A DNA stretch of 18,669 nucleotides from the NCBI GenBank assembly GCA_048201975.1, contig DBFBGQ010000033.1:1-18669 (forward strand), in the 5' to 3' direction. The first letter of the stretch is position 1; every line of letters begins with the position of its first letter. Of the stretch, positions 14,743 through 18,669 are shown piece after piece. The notes beneath the pieces were generated by a model that saw nothing but the letters and a program-made list of their open reading frames with translations, had not been told where the DNA came from and did not search any database. A program made the translations under genes and the position numbers. This DNA comes from Egerieenecus sp048201975. GTDB lineage: Bacteria; Bacillota; Clostridia; Christensenellales; Aristaeellaceae.

Positions 14743-17259
14743 TTACTCGGCATCTTTCTGGATCGCGTTGGCCGCGGTTCTGCCGGACACGAAGATCTCG
14801 ACAATCGCGTTGCCGCCCAGGCGGTTGCCGCCATGGATGCCGCCGGTTACCTCGCCCGCAGCATACAGGCCGGGAATGATGTTGCCCTCAGCATCCAGTA
14901 CGTGCCGGTCCGTATCCACCGCAACGCCGCCCATGGTATGGTGCGTGGAGGGAGCCATCAAACGAATGCGCAGCGTGGTATTTTCCAGATCGTAGGTATC
15001 CACGTTATAGCTGCCATCCTCGTTCTTCTCAACGTCGCCGATGGTGCGGGAAGCAATCGACTTGCCCACATCCTCAAACTCGCCTTCGCCCATCACAGCC
15101 ATATCGTAGTTGCGGATGGTTGCAAGCACCACGTCCGGATCAGCCGCTACGCCAAGCTGCGTGAACAGGTCGCCCAGCTCGGTGGCCTTGCGGGTGTAAT
15201 AGCGGCCGTCGAAGTCGCCTTCCCCAAGCTGAATCGGTCCGGGAATGGGTTCTTCCGCGTTGTAGATTTCGATGAACACACCCTTGGTGCCGTTGATCTC
15301 CATGCCGTTCTCAAACTCCGCCAGGGAAAGCACGTCGCGCTCAGAGCCCTCGTCCACAAAGCGCTTGCCCGTGGTGGGATTGATGTACACGGCATAGTTA
15401 CCGCCGCCAAAGGCCAGGTTGCCGTTATCCACCCAGGAGATCGGCATCAGCTGCGTGAAGCCCATGCCCGTGGTAGCGGCGCCCACTTCCTCGGCCATCT
15501 TGATACCGCTACCGGTCAGGGAAGAACGGTTGGTGGTCTTGGTGGCGCTGGTGAGATACTCGCTGGACCAGTAGACGTTGGTGTCAAGCACCATGTCAAT
15601 GTTCGCGGCATAACCGCCCGTGGCCAGGATGACGCCCTTGGTGGCATAGGCGGTAACCTGCGTGCCGTCATAGCGGGTTGCCTTGACGCCCGTAACGCGG
15701 CCGGTATCGTCGGTAATCAGGCTCTCCGCCGTGGTGCGCAGCATGATCTCGTTGGCTTCGTTGGCAGAGAGGAACTCGTTCATGGGCGCCACAAAGTAGG
15801 TGCCCCAGCGGCCCGCATAGCTTTCGGTTTCACCGTCGCCATCAGTATCCACTTCGGCGCCGATGAACTCGTTTTCACGATACCACAGCGCGCCGATGAG
15901 GGTGGGCTGGGTGTCCTCCACAAAGGTGGAACCCATGGCCTCCAGCCAGGGCTTGAGATCCTGGCCATCCTCGATGAACTGGGTTACCAGATCGATGTCG
16001 CCATAGATCCACTCGCTGCCGTCTGCGCTCTGGCGCAGGCCGCCGTAGTAGGTCTGGAAAATGTGCAGGTTGATCGTCGAGAACAGCGTCAGCTGATTTT
16101 CCGGCACGCCGGCATCCAGCTGGGGCTGCGCCCAATCCAGATACGCATGAATCTCCGCCTTCAACTCCTGCAGAACGGGCAGGTAGTCCGCATGGACGCC
16201 GTGCTTGGACAGCTCCTTCATGTCGCCGGCCACATACTCGTTCTCCTTGTAGTAATCGGCGTCAAACTCCTCTTCGTTCCATTCGAGGATCGTCTTCAGC
16301 TCGTCAATGCAGCCCTGCACGGACTTGACCTTGTCGTAGGTGTTGCCGTCAAAGCCCACGCCCGTGGTAGCGTCCGGATTCTCGGGATCCCATACCAGGT
16401 AGGGCATGACGCTCTGATACTGACCGCCGGATACCAGCGTATTGCCGCCGATCTCAGCGTTCGTCTCAATGACGAGCACCGTGTCGCCGTTCTGCGCCGC
16501 CTGGGCCGCCGCGGCAATGCCCGCGCCGCCAGCGCCAACGATCACCACGTCGTAGGTGCCTTCGATCGCTTCCTGCGCCTCATAGGCAAAGGGCTTTGCG
16601 CCCGCCTGCAGGGCAGCCACGTCGCAGCCAGCCTGCTCCGCAGCGTCGTTCACCGCATTGAACACCGCGCGGCTGGTGAAGGTAGCGCCGGACACACCGT
16701 CCACTCCGGTGGAAGTGTATTCCATGATTTCCGGGAAGAGGATGTCGTAGGCCACGTCGCCCACATGCTCCGTTTCCACGGAAGACACCACTTCAATGGC
16801 CGTAATGGCATTTTCCGTGAACGTCACGCTCAGCACCACATCGCCGTTGTAGCCAGCGGCCGTTCCTTCATAGGTGCCGGGGGTAAAGGCGATTTCAGCC
16901 GCTTCCACGGCTTCGCCCTTGGCCTGTGCCAGCGCGTTGGCCACGGCGGCCTTCACCGCGTCGCTGGTGATCGTCGCTCCCGCGACGCTATCCACCGCCT
17001 CCGCGTCCGCCGTGCCCACGTACGCCTCGACGAACTGCTCAATGGCAGCGCCGCCCAGCGTCGGCGTTTCGCTGGCGCCGTTGATCTCAATGGCGGTGAT
17101 CGCTTCTTCGTCAACCGTCAGTTTGACCTCGATCGCGCCGCCAAACCCCTGCGCGGTCGCCTCGTACTCGCCGGGCGTGAATGTCGCGGCGCTGGCAACA
17201 CACATCGTGCTCATCAGCGCGGCGGCAAGCACAAGGCTCATCCATTTTTTGATGTTCAT
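14743..17259 (-). CDS. Exported FMN/FAD flavoprotein reductase (fumarate reductase-like, substrate unknown)
   Basis: 838 residues. A signal peptide (about 1-24, cleavage near VASA/A) is followed by two FMN-binding domains whose attachment motifs DSVAGAT (90-96) and DGVSGAT (187-193) should each carry FMN on the last Thr, added by ApbE. A FAD_binding_2 domain starts at YDVVIVGAGGAG (236-247) and runs to the end. Of the fumarate reductase active site, GKRF with Arg633, HHTMGG (773-778) and NRLGGN with Arg813 remain. The His normally in Q-x-H-P is Met605, and the Thr-Glu-x-x-Arg proton path aligns with Leu615-Ala616-Phe-Gly-Gly619. So it is probably a respiratory-type reductase for a different acceptor, outside the membrane. 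AGGAGGGAG lies 5 nt before this ATG; frame extends further upstream but has no signal-peptide logic. Monocistronic. Confidence 0.88.
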   Translation of the reverse strand: MNIKKWMSLVLAAALMSTMCVASAATFTPGEYEATAQGFGGAIEVKLTVDEEAITAIEINGASETPTLGGAAIEQFVEAYVGTADAEAVDSVAGATITSDAVKAAVANALAQAKGEAVEAAEIAFTPGTYEGTAAGYNGDVVLSVTFTENAITAIEVVSSVETEHVGDVAYDILFPEIMEYTSTGVDGVSGATFTSRAVFNAVNDAAEQAGCDVAALQAGAKPFAYEAQEAIEGTYDVVIVGAGGAGIAAAAQAAQNGDTVLVIETNAEIGGNTLVSGGQYQSVMPYLVWDPENPDATTGVGFDGNTYDKVKSVQGCIDELKTILEWNEEEFDADYYKENEYVAGDMKELSKHGVHADYLPVLQELKAEIHAYLDWAQPQLDAGVPENQLTLFSTINLHIFQTYYGGLRQSADGSEWIYGDIDLVTQFIEDGQDLKPWLEAMGSTFVEDTQPTLIGALWYRENEFIGAEVDTDGDGETESYAGRWGTYFVAPMNEFLSANEANEIMLRTTAESLITDDTGRVTGVKATRYDGTQVTAYATKGVILATGGYAANIDMVLDTNVYWSSEYLTSATKTTNRSSLTGSGIKMAEEVGAATTGMGFTQLMPISWVDNGNLAFGGGNYAVYINPTTGKRFVDEGSERDVLSLAEFENGMEINGTKGVFIEIYNAEEPIPGPIQLGEGDFDGRYYTRKATELGDLFTQLGVAADPDVVLATIRNYDMAVMGEGEFEDVGKSIASRTIGDVEKNEDGSYNVDTYDLENTTLRIRLMAPSTHHTMGGVAVDTDRHVLDAEGNIIPGLYAAGEVTGGIHGGNRLGGNAIVEIFVSGRTAANAIQKDAE

Positions 17260-17305
17260 TTCTTCTCCCTCCTGTTGTGACATGGGGGTAAACACTGTCA
17301 TATTT

Positions 17306-17334
17306 ACTATAATTTCAATGGCGAGCCTTGTCAA
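17306..17334 (-). promoter_or_regulatory. Promoter of the flavoprotein gene
   Basis: On the minus strand, perfect TTGACA (plus 17329-17334), a 17-bp spacer and TATAGT (plus 17306-17311). Predicted start is near 17299, 40 nt before the ATG at 17259. This confirms that the upstream extension of the open frame to 17745 is not translated. Confidence 0.8.
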
Positions 17335-17405
17335 GGGGGAATGCCAAAATGTTGTCAAATATGCTCCTGCGCCCATCGAGAAAGGCGCCGGCAGAAGGCA
17401 AAATC

Positions 17406-17431
17406 CGCAATCCTTTGCGCGCAGGATTGCG
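17406..17431. promoter_or_regulatory. Inverted repeat overlapping the guaA -35 box
   Basis: A perfect 9-bp inverted repeat, CGCAATCCT (17406-17414) / AGGATTGCG (17423-17431), with an 8-nt spacer. Its right arm covers all but one base of the -35 box at 17427-17432. It could be an operator. On the minus strand it is followed by GATTTTG, so a weak terminator is the alternative. Confidence 0.5.
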
Positions 17432-17455
17432 AATCTTCCACCAAAATGGTATACT
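17427..17455 (+). promoter_or_regulatory. guaA promoter
   Basis: TTGCGA (17427-17432), a 17-bp spacer and TATACT (17450-17455). Predicted start is near 17462, about 93 nt before the chosen ATG at 17555. The leader shows no purine riboswitch that I can recognise. Confidence 0.65.
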
Positions 17456-17554
17456 ATACCGGCTGCATAAGCAAAGCGCGGATGCGAAAGGCAGCTTGCC
17501 TGTGGGCGTCCCCGAAAGGATACGGTGCACAAAGGATTGATGGAGGTGGCTGGT

Positions 17555-18541
17555 ATGGCCCAATTACCAATGGTTCGTCCCGAGTCGATGGTACGGATTA
17601 CTACGCCGGAGCTTGCCCATGCGTTTATTGAAGAGCAGCTATCGGCTTTGCGCGCGCAAATTGGCGAAAAGAAAGTGTTGCTGGCGCTGTCGGGTGGGGT
17701 TGATTCGTCTGTGGTCGCCGCGTTGCTGATCAAGGCGATCGGCAAGCAGCTCGTATGCGTCCACGTGAATCATGGCCTGCTGCGCAAGGGCGAACCGGAA
17801 CAGGTTGTGGAAGTATTCCGCCATCAGATGGACGCCAATCTGGTGTATGTGGACGCGGTGGATCGCTTTCTGAATAAGCTTGAAGGCGTTTCTGACCCCG
17901 AGCAAAAGCGGAAGATCATCGGCGGAGAGTTCATTCGCGTGTTTGAGGAAGAGGCCCGCAAGCAGGAGGGCATTGAATTCCTGGCGCAGGGCACGATTTA
18001 TCCGGATATTTTGGAGAGCGGCGGGGTAAAGGCTCACCACAATGTGGGCGGTTTGCCCAAGGACATGCAGTTCGAGCTTGTGGAACCGCTGCGCCTGCTG
18101 TATAAGGACGAAGTGCGTGTGGTGGGGCATACGCTTGGCCTGCCGGATAATATGGTTTACCGGCAGCCCTTCCCCGGTCCGGGACTGGGCGTGCGCTGCC
18201 TGGGCGCGATCACGCGCGACCGGCTGGAAGCTGTGCGTGAGAGCGACGCCATCCTGCGGGAAGAGTTTGCTGCCCACGGCCTGGAAGGAAAAGTATGGCA
18301 ATACTTCACAGCGATTCCTGACTTCAAGTCGGTGGGCGTGCGCAACCATACGCGCAGCTTTGAGTGGCCCGTAATCATTCGCGCGGTCAACACGGTTGAT
18401 GCCATGACGGCCACCATCGAGGAGATCCCTTACGCGCTGCTGAACCGCATCACCCAGCGTATCATTGCCGAAGTCAAGGGCGTCAACCGCGTGGTTTACG
18501 ATCTGACGCCCAAGCCCGTGGGGACGATCGAGTGGGAATAA
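17555..18541 (+). CDS. guaA: GMP synthase, ATP-pyrophosphatase and dimerisation domains only
   Basis: 328 residues. It has the PP-loop SGGVDSS (46-52) that adenylates XMP, the GuaA block GVSDPEQKRKIIG, then FLAQGTIYPDILESG, HHNVGGLP, PFPGPGLGVR, and the C-terminal dimerisation domain ending TPKPVGTIEWE. It converts XMP to GMP with ATP and ammonia, in the cytoplasm. Usual bacterial GuaA is about 510-525 residues because an N-terminal class I glutaminase domain precedes this part. Here that domain is absent and cannot lie just upstream, where a promoter and a divergent gene are found. The layout matches the two-subunit archaeal type, needing a separate glutaminase or free ammonia. GGAGGTGG lies 5 nt before ATG 17555; in-frame GTG 17525 and ATG 17540 are weaker starts. 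Confidence 0.92.
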   Translation: MAQLPMVRPESMVRITTPELAHAFIEEQLSALRAQIGEKKVLLALSGGVDSSVVAALLIKAIGKQLVCVHVNHGLLRKGEPEQVVEVFRHQMDANLVYVDAVDRFLNKLEGVSDPEQKRKIIGGEFIRVFEEEARKQEGIEFLAQGTIYPDILESGGVKAHHNVGGLPKDMQFELVEPLRLLYKDEVRVVGHTLGLPDNMVYRQPFPGPGLGVRCLGAITRDRLEAVRESDAILREEFAAHGLEGKVWQYFTAIPDFKSVGVRNHTRSFEWPVIIRAVNTVDAMTATIEEIPYALLNRITQRIIAEVKGVNRVVYDLTPKPVGTIEWE

Positions 18542-18558
18542 ATATTTAGTGTTTTCTG

Positions 18559-18608
18559 AATCCTGAAAAGCGTTGGTAATACAGCGCTTTTCAGGATTTT
18601 TCTTTTTT
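18559..18608 (+). terminator. guaA intrinsic terminator
   Basis: A perfect 14-bp stem, AATCCTGAAAAGCG (18559-18572) / CGCTTTTCAGGATT (18585-18598), with a 12-nt loop, followed by TTTCTTTTTT. It starts 18 nt after the guaA stop. Confidence 0.93.
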
Positions 18609-18669
18609 AGCGGCTACAAATTGGCTACATTTACAGCGATTTTTGTAGCCAGAGGCTCACGGCATAATG
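18609..18669. other. Repeat-bearing right edge, possible end of a convergent gene or element
   Basis: GGCTACAAA (18612-18620) is repeated directly as GGCTACA (18623-18629) and inversely as TTTGTAGCC (18642-18650). On the minus strand one frame is open from the window edge to a TAG at 18614-18616, reading EPLATKIAVNVANL at its end. That could be the C terminus of a convergent gene, for instance an integrase, but the fragment is too short to assign. Confidence 0.25.

Noticed and set aside
14743..17259. Annotation as a true fumarate reductase that would use the aspA product
   Set aside because: The His of Q-x-H-P and the Glu/Arg proton pathway are not found at their aligned positions. The genes are also 11 kb apart and separately controlled.
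14713..17280. An 855-codon open frame on the plus strand opposite the flavoprotein gene
   Set aside because: It is antisense to a well-defined protein with signal peptide, FMN and FAD motifs. Its translation is rich in Arg, His, Val and Gly without any recognisable domain, as expected from the codon bias of the real gene.
17456..17554. Purine or other riboswitch in the guaA leader
   Set aside because: The leader is under 100 nt and I could not find the conserved three-way junction or an attenuator in it.
17260..17745. Upstream extension of the flavoprotein frame to a 1000-residue protein
   Set aside because: It crosses the gene's own consensus promoter and overlaps the start of guaA. The signal peptide and ribosome binding site fix the start at 17259.
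1..18669. CRISPR arrays, tRNA or rRNA genes
   Set aside because: I saw no regularly spaced repeats and no cloverleaf or rRNA-like sequence on either strand by eye.

Overview
The window looks like chromosomal DNA from an anaerobic, probably gut-associated member of the Firmicutes (Clostridia). Reasons: strong AGGAGG-type ribosome binding sites, consensus sigma-A promoters, an IS1182-type transposase, a large serine recombinase of the kind carried by clostridial conjugative/mobilisable transposons, a CUT1 sugar-type ABC importer without its own ATPase, and an exported flavin reductase with two FMN-attachment domains. The exact genus cannot be read from the sequence; a Christensenellales/Oscillospirales-like gut lineage is only a guess.

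Left end (1-2293): wreckage of mobile DNA. The 3' part of an IS1182-family element (transposase, then about 170 bp ending in a perfect two-part hairpin) abuts a large serine recombinase gene at about 912/913. The recombinase has lost its N-terminal catalytic domain, so it is a pseudogene, apparently cut by the IS. The outer end of the transposon that carried it should lie in the short gap before aspA.

2294-4758: aspartate ammonia-lyase (minus) and a LysR-family regulator (plus) are divergent. Their two promoters overlap on one 21-bp palindrome that holds both -10 boxes and matches a LysR-type ATAG-N7-CTAT operator.

4867-14714: a probable carbohydrate or glycerol-phosphate-related island. A glycerol-3-phosphate-dehydrogenase-like enzyme (plus) converges on a DeoR/GlpR-type regulator (minus). 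The regulator is divergent from a six-gene operon: solute-binding protein, two permeases, FAD-dependent oxidoreductase, a LamG-calcineurin phosphoesterase fusion, and an SGNH/GDSL esterase. I infer that the importer brings in a small substituted sugar or glycerophospho compound, which the cytoplasmic oxidoreductase, phosphoesterase and esterase then process. The substrate is not identifiable from sequence, and the combination is the best candidate here for an undescribed pathway.

14743-17259 (minus): an exported flavoprotein with signal peptide, two FMN-binding domains and a fumarate-reductase-like FAD domain. It lacks several residues that define fumarate reductases, so it probably reduces another small electron acceptor. 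A 16-bp hairpin separates it from the operon.

17406-18608: a GMP synthase made only of the ATP-pyrophosphatase and dimerisation domains (no glutaminase domain), with its own promoter and a strong terminator. The last 60 bases hold short repeats and may be the start of another element next to the guaA 3' end. I found no tRNA, rRNA or CRISPR array.
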